Origin: Chara braunii
Taxonomy: Eukaryota > Streptophyta > Charophyceae > Charales > Characeae
Direction of reading: 5' to 3'
Assembly: GCA_003427395.1 (NCBI GenBank)
Contig: BFEA01000584.1
Location: 65,910-129,909, forward strand
DNA length: 64,000 bases
The notes under the pieces were generated by a model that saw only the letters and a program-made list of their open reading frames with translations, did not search any database and had not been told where the DNA came from. Within the stretch, counting starts at the first letter, position 1. Every line of letters begins with the position of its first letter. The position numbers and the translations under genes were made by a program. Of the stretch, positions 44,281 through 56,668 are shown piece by piece.

Positions 44281-44985
44281 GGTGGCGATTTTGACAATTC
44301 ACCTTGTATAGGGGAGACTCTGTCAATGTCTACCTTTGCTTTGGACACTGCTTAAGAGTAGACTTAGGCCTAGTTAGTTAGACAGATTTTTTGAGTAGGA
44401 TCGTGACTATCCTCCAAGGACTTATAGATTTAGCTTGGGGATTGGTCTGTCATGTGTTACATGTCCTTATGATCAGTTGATTCAGGATCTGGACTAGACT
44501 CAGCTAAATCTTATGAGGATCTTCTTCTGTTATCACAGATAACAGGTCGGTTGCCGATTCGTCGGTGTACGACTCAATTCCAACTCACTCTCCATACTCA
44601 ACCTAAAAGGCTTTAGCCCTGGTGACTTTATTGTTTGTTAAGGGTTTCACCCGAACTTTATTGAATGACCATTTAACAAAGGTACTGAGTATTTAATTAT
44701 GGTTGGTTGGACCGAAGATTGGGGCTTGCATGGCTAAAGAAAGGGGTATGAGTGTCGAGAATGATTGGGGTTGACTCCGTGTAGTGCGTGGACTGTTGTT
44801 TGACTGTTTGATGTGATTGCAGGTATGTGTTGTGGCTTAGATTTTGGATTTGATTGTCGGCGACCACTTATACACGTATGGTTGTGAGGAGCCCCACTGA
44901 GACTGTGAGAAGTGATCGTCACATACGCATCCCCCTTTATATATGTATACGAGTGTGCACCCATGAAGAGTGTTCGCGTGGTCTA

Positions 44986-46559
44986 AGGGGCCCAGTACTA
45001 AAGGCGTACTCAGAGGATAGGACTTAGTGACGCAAGGAAGGCTCTTCCTTTCATTTGGTTGTTTTTTGGAGGTTTCTTGGTCGGGCGTTGGTCCTGGGCC
45101 GGGGTTCAAGGTCCTTGTCCAGGACATCCCAAGCCCTAGACTCTGCAGGGAAGGAACCTCCCCTCGCGCATAGTCTATTTACTCTGCCCGTCAAGACACC
45201 TAACCCTGAGGGCGGAAGTGTTGCGAGGGTCGAACGACATGTCCTTCAGCCGTTAAATATCGTGAGGGATAACCCCTCGCGATATATTCCTTTAGCCATT
45301 CAATATCGCGGGGCCGGAGCCGCGACTACCACGCATGACTAACATCGTTGGTCGGTATAGGATTGGCTTGCAACCGCGCGGCTTTATATTGAACCCCTGC
45401 GCGCGACGTTTCGCCGCCTAGGCTTCTAAAGGTTATGAGATCAAGGGACTCGCATGTATGCGTGAACGCTCGGGATTATTATATGCCGTTGGCGCTGACC
45501 CAAAGGGGGTACCCCAGAGTCATGATCCCCACGGAATAGGGAGGGGGGTCTTCGGCCTTCTTTTGTTTTTTAGGCTTTTATAGTTGGACGTGGTAGTCCG
45601 TGGCAGCCGTCAAAGTCAAACCCCTTGACTTCCGTCCAGGCCCGGAGTGGAACTCACCTCCGGGGCAGCAAGAAGCGACTGCCACCACAGGCATGGATCT
45701 GTATACCACCCACTCTGCACAGAGTGCAGAAGAGGGTGTGTGGTCTTCAACCGCGCATGGCGGTTGTTCAGCGCCGAGAGATTAACCCTCAATGCGCGTG
45801 TCAGCTGACACTTGAGTGTCGAATGCGACCCTCGAGATTAACGAGAACCGCGTGAGTATGGGTACTACATAGTACGCCATCATTGCGATTGCTTGCGTAC
45901 GATTGCATTGCGAGTCGATATGAGTAAGCCTCGCGTCCGCGCGATTTTATACTAAGTCTCACGCGCGACGCCTATCCGATCTCCGCATCGGAGAGTTATG
46001 GGACGGCTACGGAAGGGACTAGGAGCGTTGTTGCGTTGTTTGTGTTGTGTTGTTTCGTGCGTGTGTGTTTTATTTTTGTGTGTGTGTGTTCGTAGAATGG
46101 TGTGCGCGTGGTGTGTGGGATGCGTCCTAGTCGACCGACGACGAGCCACGTTTGGGACTTCAGCCCCCCAAGATGTCGGTTCGCGTGTGGGTCCGTAAGG
46201 CGTATTACCGCACCTACCCCCTATGCTACAGCGAACGAGAAACGCCCTCGGCTGGTCCACCTCTGCGATTGCAAGTGATTAACTTTCGTACTGTGGACTG
46301 GTAGCTCGGCGGGGATACGCCCACCGAAGGGAGGTGACAGCTCCCGTAAGGTGGAGGTAAGTTGTGCCTTGCGTAGGCCCTATCCTGTCGTAGGGGCTCG
46401 CGAGAGGTATGGCTGGCGCACTCGTCCGGAGCGGCTTGCGGAAGCTCCCGGTATATTTGCGACAAAGGATTTAAAACCCACTCCTGCGTGACGCGGTCGA
46501 GAGGGTCCCGCGCTGCCTCGTGCGGTGTCGGACCGATGCGCTCGACAGCGGGGGTTAGA
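44986..46559. other. Spacer between long repeat copies; no gene seen
   Basis: CG-rich sequence with small repeats such as TTAAATATCG / TTCAATATCGCG (about 45256 and 45299) and a GT-rich stretch (about 46034-46095). No coding frame with protein-like composition, and no retroelement domain. Confidence 0.45.
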
Positions 46560-49500
46560 GTTGCTTATCACGCTGTATCCTTAATGGATTTGGGCGGGGG
46601 AGGAACCGATCCTGGGTTTTATTGATAGGGGGAATCCATTAGGAGCTAGATGAAGAAAGTGTTGCGCGGAGCTATGGTGAATGGGAGGGGAGAATGTACG
46701 ATTTAGCCAATAGCGAACAAAAACAGGTGGAGGAGGAGGAGATCCGGGGTTTTTCAGGGCGGGCGACCCCGGATATGGAGTCAGATTAGTATGAGAGATA
46801 GTGTTAGAAGAGTTAGGAAGAAGAAGTAATGCGTCGGGCTATGGCGAAAAAGGGGAATGACGGAGAGAAGAAATCGAGATACCACTCGATTCTTGATGGA
46901 ATCTAGTGGGTTAAAGGTCAGAATAAAGGTTTTTTGACAAGGCGATTTCGATGGTAGTGTTAGTCTTGATGATAGGTTATTAGAGGGAGGTGGTACGTGG
47001 AAGAGTCGGGAGAGGCGTTGAGGAAGGAGTGAAAATTTGTGATCATTATCGTTCCTTGATCGTCTTTGACGGACTAAGTTGTTGCATTGAGGTTTCTGAA
47101 CATCGCGAGTTGATCTGCGATGCCAGATTCTGTTTTAAAAGGTTGGCTCGGGTGCTGCTACAAACATGAGCTGTGGGGGGGGATATGTGGCAAAGTATAT
47201 TTCCGTATTCTAGCGCAAGATTCATTCGATTTGTACTCATCCTGGCGGCGAAAGAGATATGAGGTCAACCGCAACGCTGGAGATCTACCTATCGGCTGGG
47301 TTTGATCATTCTACCGGTGAGCGAAATAGCTAGCTACAGAGGAAGAGGCGTGTTGAGCTCGCAAGTGGGATAACATATATCCCTATGCATTAGTAGAAGA
47401 CTTAATCTGACTTCATTATCTTGGAAGTCGAGGAGCGTAAAGGCCACTGCGCTGCTCTATTCACTGTTGGAAACAGCAAGAAGGGGGAACTGTTGATTGT
47501 ATACTTACCTGGCCAAGACCGTGCTCATCTCACCAAACCAAAGAAGTGTAGAGGGAGTTGGGAGACCGCAGATCCTGTCCGCCAGACTATGGGTCACCTA
47601 TCCCACTAGCTGGAGCAGCCGAAGGACAGACATGGAGTACAAGTTTGCCCTTTGGCTGGCATACGACACTTATGTAGTACGCCTGAACACGTAGTGGTTC
47701 TACCATGAAGGAGGGAGGGACTGTGTTTGTGCCACTAACCCATGTCTTGAGTTGCGGCCGTGGCTGTACAGACCTCGAACTTCTGCGGGGTAGTTGAGGT
47801 TTTGAGATAAACGGACTGTCGTTGAGATTGAGGCGGTCGTTAAGGAGTTGACTGTTCAGGATTAACATTGGTTTGGCTAGGTTGTTGCTGTTTGTTGACC
47901 ACCGTTGTTGCTGGGTCGTCGAGTACTGCTGAGCGTTCCTGCTAACATACGACAGTATACTCCGCCTTACTGCTCTTATGCCTTGCTACAGCGCATGACT
48001 GTTGTATTTTGTCGTGGCTCGCATTGCGTATTGCTGCTAGGCACTAGCGACGTGCTCTTTACAAATACAGCATTTTCAGGCTGCGTTCCGGCAGTTCAGT
48101 TTAAGGGGAAGCATTGTGAACTTTGAGGGAGTAGCGTGCATTTTGAGGGGAGCATGGGCGCGATTTGGAGAGTCACCAGAGAGTCATCAGTTAGAACTTT
48201 GACTTCAGTTGACCAGGATGTTGCGCATTCTGGCCCCCATTGCTGGGCCCTCGGGTGCATGAAGATAACAAGGCCCTCTCCTGCGAGTTGAATCAATCTC
48301 TCTCTTGTATCTCGAGAGTCTGAAACCCCTTATCTTCTGCCCTTCTTACTCTGAGTCTAACCTATTGGTTTCGAGTGGAAGGCGGCAGGCGGGATTGTAA
48401 TCCGTAGGACCGCATCAAGACTCTGTGGGGAGTCCGCCCATCAATTGCAGGAGCTCTGTTGAAACCTAGGCGAGGTTCTGAAGACAGGGAACTGACATGT
48501 ATACCACCATCTGACTGTATGACCCCACTATACCCCTGTTTCACTATCTTTCTCTAGTCGCATGATAGACATTGTTTCTAAGCTGAATGGTCTAGCACCA
48601 TGCCACATGTAAGTTGGCTATAAGCGATAAATCATCTGAAGGTTTCACGAATTAATTTATGAGAATTTGACTTGGGGACTTGTGAAAGTATTTATCAATG
48701 TGGATGGCCTTGCATGTGTTTGAGTGAGAGATCACTACTTAGTCGGAGTTTCAATTGATAGGTAGTTGCTTTAGATGCTCGCCACGTGTTAGAACTATAG
48801 GAGTTAGTTTCAAATGCCTGCATTTTCTGAGCTAAGTTTTTTTTATTTAGGTCAATTCTCGCATTTTCTGGGATCTTTCGTTATACTTGGTCTTGTATAA
48901 ATCTTGGGAAGCTACTTTCTTTACGGAAAGCGCTACCGAAATCTCTACAAAACCAAAAAGTTAGTCAGATTTTGATTTTTTAAAGTTCAGCTTATCTAAA
49001 TTTATATATGGCTTAGTAAAAATCTAGAAAGTTTCACTTTTAAAGGGAGTGCTGCTAAAATTTTTGCTAATTTTAGAGAGTTAAACAAAATTGGACCTTG
49101 AGAAATCAATGTTATTTTTAGATCATGAGCTTAATTTTGTATAAATTTGGGAAAACTACTTTCTTTACGGGAAGCGCTGCCGAAATTTCTACAAATCTGA
49201 GGAGTTCGTTAAATTTTATGTGGATAGAACTCAAAGTCTTATGTTTGAATCCATATCTGACTTAGTATATATTTGGGAAGTCTACCTTTCTAAAGGAGGA
49301 GCTGCCTAAATTTTTACTAATTCATGGAGTTAAACAGAATTTGACTTCCTAGAGTTGATAATTATTTCAGCTATTCGTATTTGAGCTAATATAAATTCTG
49401 AAAATACATTTTGTCTACGGGATGCGCTGCCGAAATTTTCTTAGTCTTGAGGAGATAGATTATTTTTTGACAGGTGGTGATTCTAGCGATCCATCCTTAA

Positions 49501-50173
49501 AAATTCGAGATTCTGCCAAAGATCTACCTTTTTTTTGAACACTGACTTAGAGGTTGACCTAAACTTAGTTGGCAATTAGTTGTAAGTGATAATGTGTTAT
49601 GAAGATTTATCCCCCATACACTGATATTTAGCTTGGGATTTGACCTGTTTTGTGGTATAGGTCTTTTTTTATCGTTCTGATTCAAGATTTGGACTAGTTT
49701 CAGCTTGATCCTACTAGGATCATCTTCTATTAACACTGATAATAGGTCGGTTGCCGATTTGTCGGTTTATGACTCAACTGCAATTCACTTTTGTCACTCA
49801 ACCTAAAGACTTTAGCCATATGGTTTGATTTATTTCGTTGTGTTTTTACCCGGACTTTATTGAATGGTCATTTAACAAAGATACTGAGTATCTTATTTTG
49901 AGAGTTGCACAAAAAGTGGGGCTTGTATGACTAAAGTGAGGGGAGTGAGCGCAGAGAATGGTTGAATTTGACCCCGTATAGTGCATCAACTTTGGGTTTA
50001 ATCTTTGATGTTATTGCAGGTATGTCGGGTGGTTCGGACTTTGGATTTGACTGTCTGCGATCATATACATATATATGGCTGAGAGAAGTCTCACTGTGAT
50101 TGTGAGAAGTGATCGTCACATATTTATAAACCTCTATATATACATACATATGCGTTGGGTGTTCGCGTGGCCT
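46560..50173 (+). repeat. Long repeat, copy B (unidentified family)
   Basis: The direct diverged copy of 40400-44985. It lacks the hairpin array and the gap region, so the join around 48545-48745 is much shorter than in copy A, while it has two more 123-bp subrepeats. Confidence 0.65.
48885..49470 (+). repeat. 123-bp subrepeats in copy B, order 1-2-1-2-1
   Basis: Landmarks at 48925, 49045, 49169, 49295 and 49419 (spacing 120-126 bp) alternate between the GAAGCGCTGCCGAAATTT-like type and the GGAG(T/A)GCTGCC-like type. Confidence 0.85.
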
Positions 50174-50820
50174 ATTGTGACCGTGTGTAAGGGTTAAACA
50201 GATTATGCTTTGAGAGAAAAGAGAGATTAACGGTATTTTTGTTAAAAGTGGAATTGTTTTCATGTTCACGTTTTTTATTGCAAAATAACATAAAGAAATA
50301 AGAGAAAAATAAACAAAACAAAGACAAAACGATGCTTATGTGTGAAAGTTTGGTAATCAAAAGTTGAAAAAAATATCATTTTACAAAATATTTTCAAAAT
50401 TGCATTAAAAAAATGATAGCTCCCCCGTCGCTTCTGCTTTAGTATCAATTACATAAAAAAAATTGAAATAATTAAAAATATAATACAAATTTGCAAGTCC
50501 GAAGACAAAACGATGCTTATGTGTGAAAACTTAGTTATCAAAAGTTGAAAAAAATATCATTATACAATACATTTTCAAAACTGCATTGAAAAAATGATAG
50601 TTCCCCCATCGCTTGTGTTTTAGTATCAATTGCATAAAAACTTTTACAACAATTGAAAATATAATACAAATTTGCACCTCGAATGTTCACACGTACTCAA
50701 ACATTGTCAAAATATCAATACACTAAGTTAACATTGTTTTCTCCTCAACGAAATATCAATTTCAGTTACAGTAACTGTAACTTTAAATTGTAATCCTCGA
50801 ATCTCAAATGCTCACTGAGT
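50174..50820. repeat. AT-rich region with a 181-bp tandem duplication
   Basis: Two copies start at 50321 and 50502, each beginning AAGACAAAACGATGCTTATG and containing ATACAAATTTGCA near the end. Otherwise AT-rich with no gene. Confidence 0.85.
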
Positions 50821-51536
50821 CTAGTGTCTAACCATAAACAAAATGTCAAATGTTATTTTAAGCCTCATATCATGAATATTGCCTTGTGAGAAACCGAATG
50901 AAGGGAAGTGACATTTTGCAAGCAAAAACGCAAAACTTAGCATAAAAACACCACAGCTACAAACATCCTCTTGTGCGGGAATCCCATCTACTGATGTCTC
51001 AAAATAGAATGTAGGTTCCTCCACGTGATATCTTTCGTTAAAATTTCAATGACGAAAGTCCGCTCTGAAAAATACCGCCAAAAGTTCAAGGGGTGAAAGA
51101 TAGTCAACACGATTGAGAGAGTCTATGACGTAAAATTTACAGTCGGAACCGTCTATAGTAACATAAGCTAAGGCCCAATGATTTTCGAAATTAAGAGGGA
51201 TAATTACCAAGTCAAAATCGAAAAGATTTATGTCCTTCACTCATTTCGTCCCTTCGGAGGACGTGATTTTTCTGGACTGAGCTGCTATCAATCGGACAAA
51301 GAAAAAAGAATCTAAAATATATACAGACGGAATGCTACAGGAACTTTAGCTGTCAAACCCAGCTTGATGTGGTCGTTGGTGATCTGGACGGTTAGCAAGT
51401 ACAAATTGACGACTTCATCATTCAACCATTCCCCATCCTTTGCGACGATCATCATGTCTTTCTTTTCCACCTTCCACTCCCCCTTGTAAACGACAATGTC
51501 GTATTCTTCATTATCTTCAATGCCGCCCATAGTCAT
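50821..51536 (-). pseudogene. Ulp1/C48-type SUMO protease domain (interrupted)
   Basis: Ulp1-family cysteine proteases cleave SUMO or related ubiquitin-like proteins. The first segment (51536-51312) has DGEWLNDEVVNLYLLTVQ, the WLND entry motif. The second (51240-51046) has LVIIPLNFENHWALAYV with the catalytic His, then VIDSLN with the catalytic Asp. The third (51024-50821) has IPAQEDVCSCGVFMLSFAF with the catalytic Gln and Cys. Segments two and three share one frame, broken only by a TGA at 51046, and another TGA lies just upstream of segment two (near 51241). Segment one is in a different frame, so an intron or frameshift lies between 51312 and about 51300. All catalytic residues remain readable but not in one open frame. 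Plant and animal DNA transposons often carry such domains at their C-termini. Confidence 0.75.
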
Positions 51537-51559
51537 TTCAAGATACGCCTTTTCTTCTA

Positions 51560-52110
51560 CGGTGAGGTGTACTGTTGGTAAAGGAATCTGGAATGAGGGT
51601 CAGGCACTGCATACAAACACACATATAAACAACAATAAAATGTCTAAGACTTCATACAAAAAGTAATCTTTCGTCAACTAATATACGACGTAGACATGAG
51701 TTTATGTTGTTGGTTGTCTATCTATTTCGCTATCACTGCTGCTATCCATAATAAACAAACTGCAACCTTCTCGATGCAATTTCTTCCCTTCTATGAGGCT
51801 TATTCCAACAACTTTAAACATCCTTAGGGCAACTGGCTTCACGGATGAAAACGTCATGGGTATAGGGTTTTTTCTCTCTTTTTTTGGCAATGACGGAAAC
51901 GTTGATAAAGCTTGCAACCCGCGACAAATGATATTCTTCTCACACGTCCTTTGTGAGTGTACGTGAGTCGTTTTCCATAATTCTTTATATCGCCCTTCAT
52001 ATTCATCAATATAGAACGATGATGATTGACAAAGACAAAGTATTATGAGTTCAAGTTCAAATTTTCAGTATTAGAACTGGCATACAAATACAAAGACACA
52101 ATAATACAAA
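51560..52110 (-). pseudogene. Region upstream of the protease, same frame as its first segment
   Basis: Reads coherently with YIDEYEGRYKELWKTTHVHS, then QRTCEKNIICRGLQALSTF and on to SSSDSEIDRQPTT before a TAA near 51702. A His/Cys cluster (H-V-H...C-E-K-N-I-I-C) could bind metal but matches no named finger. Further stops follow before the protease, where a short intron cannot be excluded. Confidence 0.4.
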
Positions 52111-52293
52111 TACAAATACAAAATACATGATATTATACTTTATTCACTCTTATCAATAAGCGTACATTTGCAAAGTTGGACAAAGAAATAGTACGTCCAA
52201 CGGTTTGATATTATTAGACATAAGGGAGATAAATGCAAGTGATGTACCCCATAATCTGCACACAGTATTAGATATACCCCCTAAGATAAGTCA

Positions 52294-53197
52294 GTGCTCA
52301 CCTCCGCGGCCAACTCTCACTTTCTCTTCAACATGACATTTTATCACACTCACTTTCTCTTCAACATGACATTTTATCACACCTTCCATATGCGATGGCG
52401 TGAAAGGGGAATCCTCGATAGCTATCACGAGGTCAGCAGGCTGTTGTGCTTGAGGTTGTACAAGTTTATGTTGGTCCGGTGTACTTAGTACTATATGTCC
52501 TTCATCCTCTTCGATGGTCTGTACATGGACAATTTATTCCTCCTTTAAGCCCTCAAAAGTGTCACTTACATCTACAGTGGCACTTGTAATCTTCGTGTCT
52601 AGAGAGAGTTTTTTTTCTTCCTCCGATACCACCGAATCTTGAATGTTTGTTCGCATAAGTGCATGCTCATCTAGAAGTACCTCAACAATCTTTCCCTTCA
52701 TTAAGACCTCATAAGTTTCAATCGCAATTGCAATTGCACTTGCAACTGCAGACTCTTCTTCTATTTTCTCCACTTCTCCTTCGGCTTGCATCTCCAATAT
52801 TGGCATCTCACATTCTCGTCTGAGTATGTGGTCGTCCTGTAGAGTATTATGCACTTCCTTTGTGACTGTCTCGCCCACTAACATTGTTGCTGCCCAAACT
52901 TCGTCATTCGGATTGACGATAATAGTACTCTCGTTGATACGAGAGACACTTACTCCAGCGGTATCGTACTATATATCTGCCATGCTGGATTTGGTGATTG
53001 TTGGATTAGCAGTACTGAAAGGTTCACCTTCACATCCAGGATACTGTTGACTTGAAGACAATTTCACTTTCTGTATATCTGCATCTCCACTTCTAGCATC
53101 AATATCTTGTTCGTATTGCTAACGTGAACGTCCTTTCTCTTTCCCCTTTGTTGCCCGATGAGCATGAGACACTTTTATTGTTTGTTGTTCCCCAGCA
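52294..53197 (-). pseudogene. Acidic linker part of the same decayed coding sequence
   Basis: One frame runs from the Gly/Ser repeat down to a TGA near 52294, interrupted by single stops near 53119 and 52967 (TAG) and 52534 (TAA). The peptide between stops is coherent and acidic, for example ILEMQAEGEVEKIEEESAV and LVIAIEDSPFTPSHMEG. A block with IKCHVEEKVSV is duplicated in tandem (about 30 bp, 52320-52385). No recognised domain. Confidence 0.5.
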
Positions 53198-53560
53198 CTT
53201 ACGCCCTTGCCACTCGCACCGCCGCTTGGTCCCGATCGGTTGCCACTCGCACCGCCGCTCGGTCCTGATCCCCTGCCACCCGCTCCGCCGCTTGATCCTA
53301 ATCCCTTGCCACTCGCACCGCTGCTCAGTACCGATCCCCTGCTACTCGCACCGCCCCTGGGTCCCGATCCCTTGCCACCCGCATCACCGCTTGGTCCTGA
53401 TCGCTTGCCACTCGCACCGCCGCTCGGTACCGATCCCCTGCCACTCGCACCGTCGCTGGATCCCGATCCCTTGCCACCTGCACTGCCGCTTGGTCCCGAT
53501 CCCTTGGCACTCGCACCGCCACTTGGTCTCGTTCCCTTGCCACTCGCACCGCCGCTTGGT
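53198..53560 (-). repeat. 33-bp coding minisatellite (PSGGASGKGSG, eleven copies)
   Basis: Eleven units of exactly 33 bases encode an 11-residue Gly/Ser/Lys repeat such as PSGGASGKGSG, in frame with a preceding helical region (53790-53620; QIDKRLLRLNREVFQSRLDV) that looks coiled-coil-like. It would act as a flexible basic linker in the original protein. The plus-strand Pro/His-rich frame is its shadow. Confidence 0.8.
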
Positions 53561-54080
53561 TCTTGCCCCTCCCCTCCTTCGTGCTCATGATCTTCCTCGA
53601 CATGCAAATTGTATCCATAAGCCAAACTTGTTTGTGTATCATAAAACTCTTTCAGATACTCAAGCCGCCGTAATGTTTTGAGCTCTTGGAAAATCTCCTT
53701 CTTTCTCACATCCAGTCTCGATTGAAAAACCTCCCGATTCAATCGCAAAAGTCGCTTGTCAATCTGGTCCTCGGCATGTATGAGAAACTTTGATTGTGGC
53801 ATACGTCTGTGAAGGTAAATTGTCATTGCCCTATTTCTTTCACAGCCATAACCTAGCTCCCTCTCGCCAATGCGGGTTGAAAGTGTTGGGGGTGCCACAC
53901 AATGTGATGACCCCATGTGTCTTCATCCATCATTGTATAATCATCTCGGCATACAATAGGTCCCGGAAGCTGTGCAATGTCTGCAGGGATTTTGTCTCCA
54001 ATCTCATACTCCAAAGGCTCATTAGACGGAGGTTGTTGTAGAGTTCAAAAGCGTAGTAATTTCGAAACAGCAGTTGGGCT
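53561..54080 (-). pseudogene. Conserved-looking segment with coiled coil, same decayed coding sequence
   Basis: Upstream part reads YEIGDKIPADIAQLPGPIVC and RDDYTMMDEDTWGHHIVWH before a TAG near 53876. From about 53880 the frame changes and continues as GYGCERNRAMTIYLHRRMPQ into the coiled coil. Stops near 54081 (TAA) and 54043 (TGA) are isolated in otherwise open sequence. No family recognised. Confidence 0.45.
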
Positions 54081-54960
54081 TTATGCAAATGATGACAAAT
54101 TTGCCAATAGGTCAGGGAAGCTTTGAAGACTAATCAGTGTCTCCAGTGCTTGCATCGGATCAGTCATCATTGCTCCGGACGGTGACACTGTTGTTGTTAT
54201 AGTGCCCGCCATTTGAGAAGGCGTGACCGTCATAAGAAAAGAAGCTGACGGGTGAGTCATTAACGGTTCAATTGTAACTGCCATGCTTGAAGTTCCACCA
54301 AAGTGACCACAGGACGATGTGGCTGGTACACCCATCTTCTGTGAAGCCGAGCTACAAGCTTTTTGCCTCTCTTCTCTTAAAACCACTGCAAAGTGTCATC
54401 AACACTTTCTTCTTCCAAGTCCTCAGCATCAAAGTCCTCACCATTCTCAAAGCAAGTTGCATAAGCTATGATCGTAAATGCCCCAATTTGCTGGTCGGAA
54501 TACATTATCTCCAGACTGTCCAGAAATGCAACTTCCTTCTCCAATGAAGCTTTATGATAATCCATCAAAAGGGTCTCCACTTTTCGCCTTCTAGCGACAT
54601 GCGTGCGGTCCCCTCTGTGTTGTGGCTTTGTCTCAAAAAGAAACTCTCAAATATTGACTATATTTTTGCCGACTTTGTAGACGAGATCACGCCCTTCATC
54701 GTGTCTAGGAGGCGGCTTGATAAATTTGGCGTAGTAATCTCGAGTTCCGACCATCCTGTTGATGAACTGAGTGAGGAACTCGAACTTCATATCCTCCTCT
54801 TCCAGCACGATGCAATGACGGTGACTCTTTAACAACTCCCAAATCAACGATGCATAACCTTTCCCCAGGAGAACAACAGCCTCATCCGCAGGACAGAAAT
54901 GCTCCAGTGTCGCTACTATCGGGTTCGGCTCTCTTTCTATACCTTCATACACAACTTTCT
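54081..54960 (-). pseudogene. Middle segment of the decayed coding sequence
   Basis: Frame continuous with the upstream segment, with isolated stops near 54959 (TAG), 54647 (TGA) and 54377 (TAA). Contains LEHFCPADEAVVLLGKGYAS, then IWELLKSHRHCIVLEEED, then LEKEVAFLDSLEIMYSDQQ. At a TTTT run near 54378 the frame shifts to a Ser/Thr/Met-rich stretch (54386-54081). The peptide looks like a folded domain, but I cannot name it. Confidence 0.45.
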
Positions 54961-56668
54961 ATTTTCGCTCCATACATTCCATTTTTCACTTTGTTTGTGT
55001 GAAGTTCTTGTCCACAACGTCAGTTAACATCTTCGACTTTCTCTACCTCCTCACCAGTGCCGATATGTCAGCCAGTTGCTCGCTAGATAACGGATCTGTA
55101 GCTTGAACATCTTCAAATAAGGGAATAGTGTTGCGATGATAATCACCGTCATTGGAGCACATGATGACCATCATTATGTCTGTATCTTCCAATGACAAGC
55201 TTACAACCTTATAAGGATGTCTCCTCCTTATGTGTTGTTGACGAGTCTATTTCAGAATAGACAAGTGAATATCCCACCCAGACACCCGCTTGAAGAACAT
55301 GAACTCGCAAGAGCGTGGAACGAAGCACAACAATGTCCAATATTCCCCACCAAGTTTTCCCATAAATTTTCACAGCCCATCGAATACTTGTTCTGTCCAC
55401 TTGCCCATTTGGGTTGGGTGGCACAAATCCAGCATAGCAGTGTGGCATGTCAGATGTCTGATGAGTCTATACATCTCCTTGCAATCCATTTCATCAGAAA
55501 CATCGCTTGGCTCCCATCGGAAAGGTACAAAAACAGACTTGACGTCCTGTTTCTGGAAATGTATATATCTTGCTTGCCCATACATGCGAATGCTTTCTGA
55601 ACCCCTCATTTCCGATCTGCGCAACAACTTATGTACAAAATGCATAAACTCTTCAGGACATTTCTCGGCAAGCGATTTCGTCTTCTTGAAACCTTCTTCT
55701 CCTTTCTCTTCTTCCCCTCCAAGTGTTGCTGGGAATGACTTCACCCATGCCAAGTCTTTTAAATGTTGTCGCTGATAGATCCACCTCTCGGATGTCAATC
55801 CGTGATCATGATACTTAACGAACACATCAGAAAGGTTGTCGAAGAATGGTTCCTTCCAATCCGACGGATTCTTGCTGGGGTCAGAAATAAAGGCAAAATA
55901 ATGAAACATTTTCAACATCGCTCTTTCCACCTTCACCACTTCGACATATATCTCCATTGAATGTTCTTCTCACTTTTGGCAGCTTTACTTTTCTTTGGAG
56001 CCAGTATAACGGAGCCTGTGAGGATATCGTGTAACAGTTGGAGCCGCTCACACCTCCCCAATGTGAACATAGACTTCCGGATCATGCACAACTACGAGGA
56101 AACCAGGTCCTTTGGTACCCTGCACCCAGTGTATTGGAACCCTGACTCCATTTTTCAACTCAAATCCGGGATCAGGTTTCGGTGCTTTCCCCGACTCACC
56201 TTGTTTGGTGGCAGGCTTCACAACATCTCTCCCAGGCAGTTGTCCACTTTCCCAAGCAGCATAGACTTGTTCCACCCTCTCGAACACTCCATCGGACATC
56301 CTTGCCAATACCATGTAAGGACCGAGGAAGTTGGACCAGATGTTGGACCACTCCTTCTTCCATTGTCCAAATGACAAAGTCACTAAATGATCAATGTCAG
56401 TCAACCGAAGAGCCTTCCCCGTGAACTTTCTGTATTCAACATTTTTCACTTCAGCTGTTGCCCCACCTTTAGCATAAGGACAGTCTGATTCCTGCCACAA
56501 CTTCCTTATGTCCCGAATGACCGCAATCTGATGAGGGGGAGTGTTCCACTTGTCCTTGGCATTCTGGAAAGTGTTCAAGTTGCTGTAATTATCCATGCAG
56601 GAATCTGGATAGTAGATATGCCTCGCAGTCCGGCAATCCAAATGAAGCTTTTGGGCAATGTCAGCGCG
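54961..56668 (-). pseudogene. Core of the decayed coding sequence, unrecognised domain
   Basis: One frame for about 1.7 kb with isolated stops near 56048, 55983, 55970, 55370, 55250, 55045 and 54989. Good protein character between them: LGGEEEKGEEGFKK..FMHFVHKLLRRSEMRG, VFVPFRWEPSDVSDEMDCKE and WTLLCFVPRSCEFMFFKR (the last lies beyond the TGA at 55370, showing the frame continues through it). Upstream it reads LTDIDHLVTLSFGQWKKEW. No named family recognised. Confidence 0.5.

Larger units (their letters stand above)
40400..44985 (+). repeat. Long repeat, copy A (unidentified family)
   Basis: A direct, diverged counterpart of 46560-50173. Matching landmarks in the same order include TTCATTCGA after a TCTAGCG block (40975 and 47210), GGGCCCTCGG with the segment through GGAAGGCGGCAGGCGGG (about 42040-42190 and 48240-48395), the 123-bp subrepeats (from 43980 and 48925), TAGGTCGGTTGCCGATT (about 44545 and 49744) and GAAGTGATCGTCACATA (about 44910 and 50108). 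No long coding frame. It could be an LTR-type or other large element, but I cannot name it. The left edge is uncertain. Confidence 0.65.

Noticed and set aside
44986-46559. Internal region of an LTR retrotransposon between repeat copies A and B
   Set aside because: At 1.6 kb it has no gag, protease, RT or integrase signature, and I found no primer-binding site or clean repeat ends.
53124-53681. Plus-strand Pro/His-rich protein
   Set aside because: It is the antisense of the 33-bp Gly/Ser-coding repeat on the minus strand.
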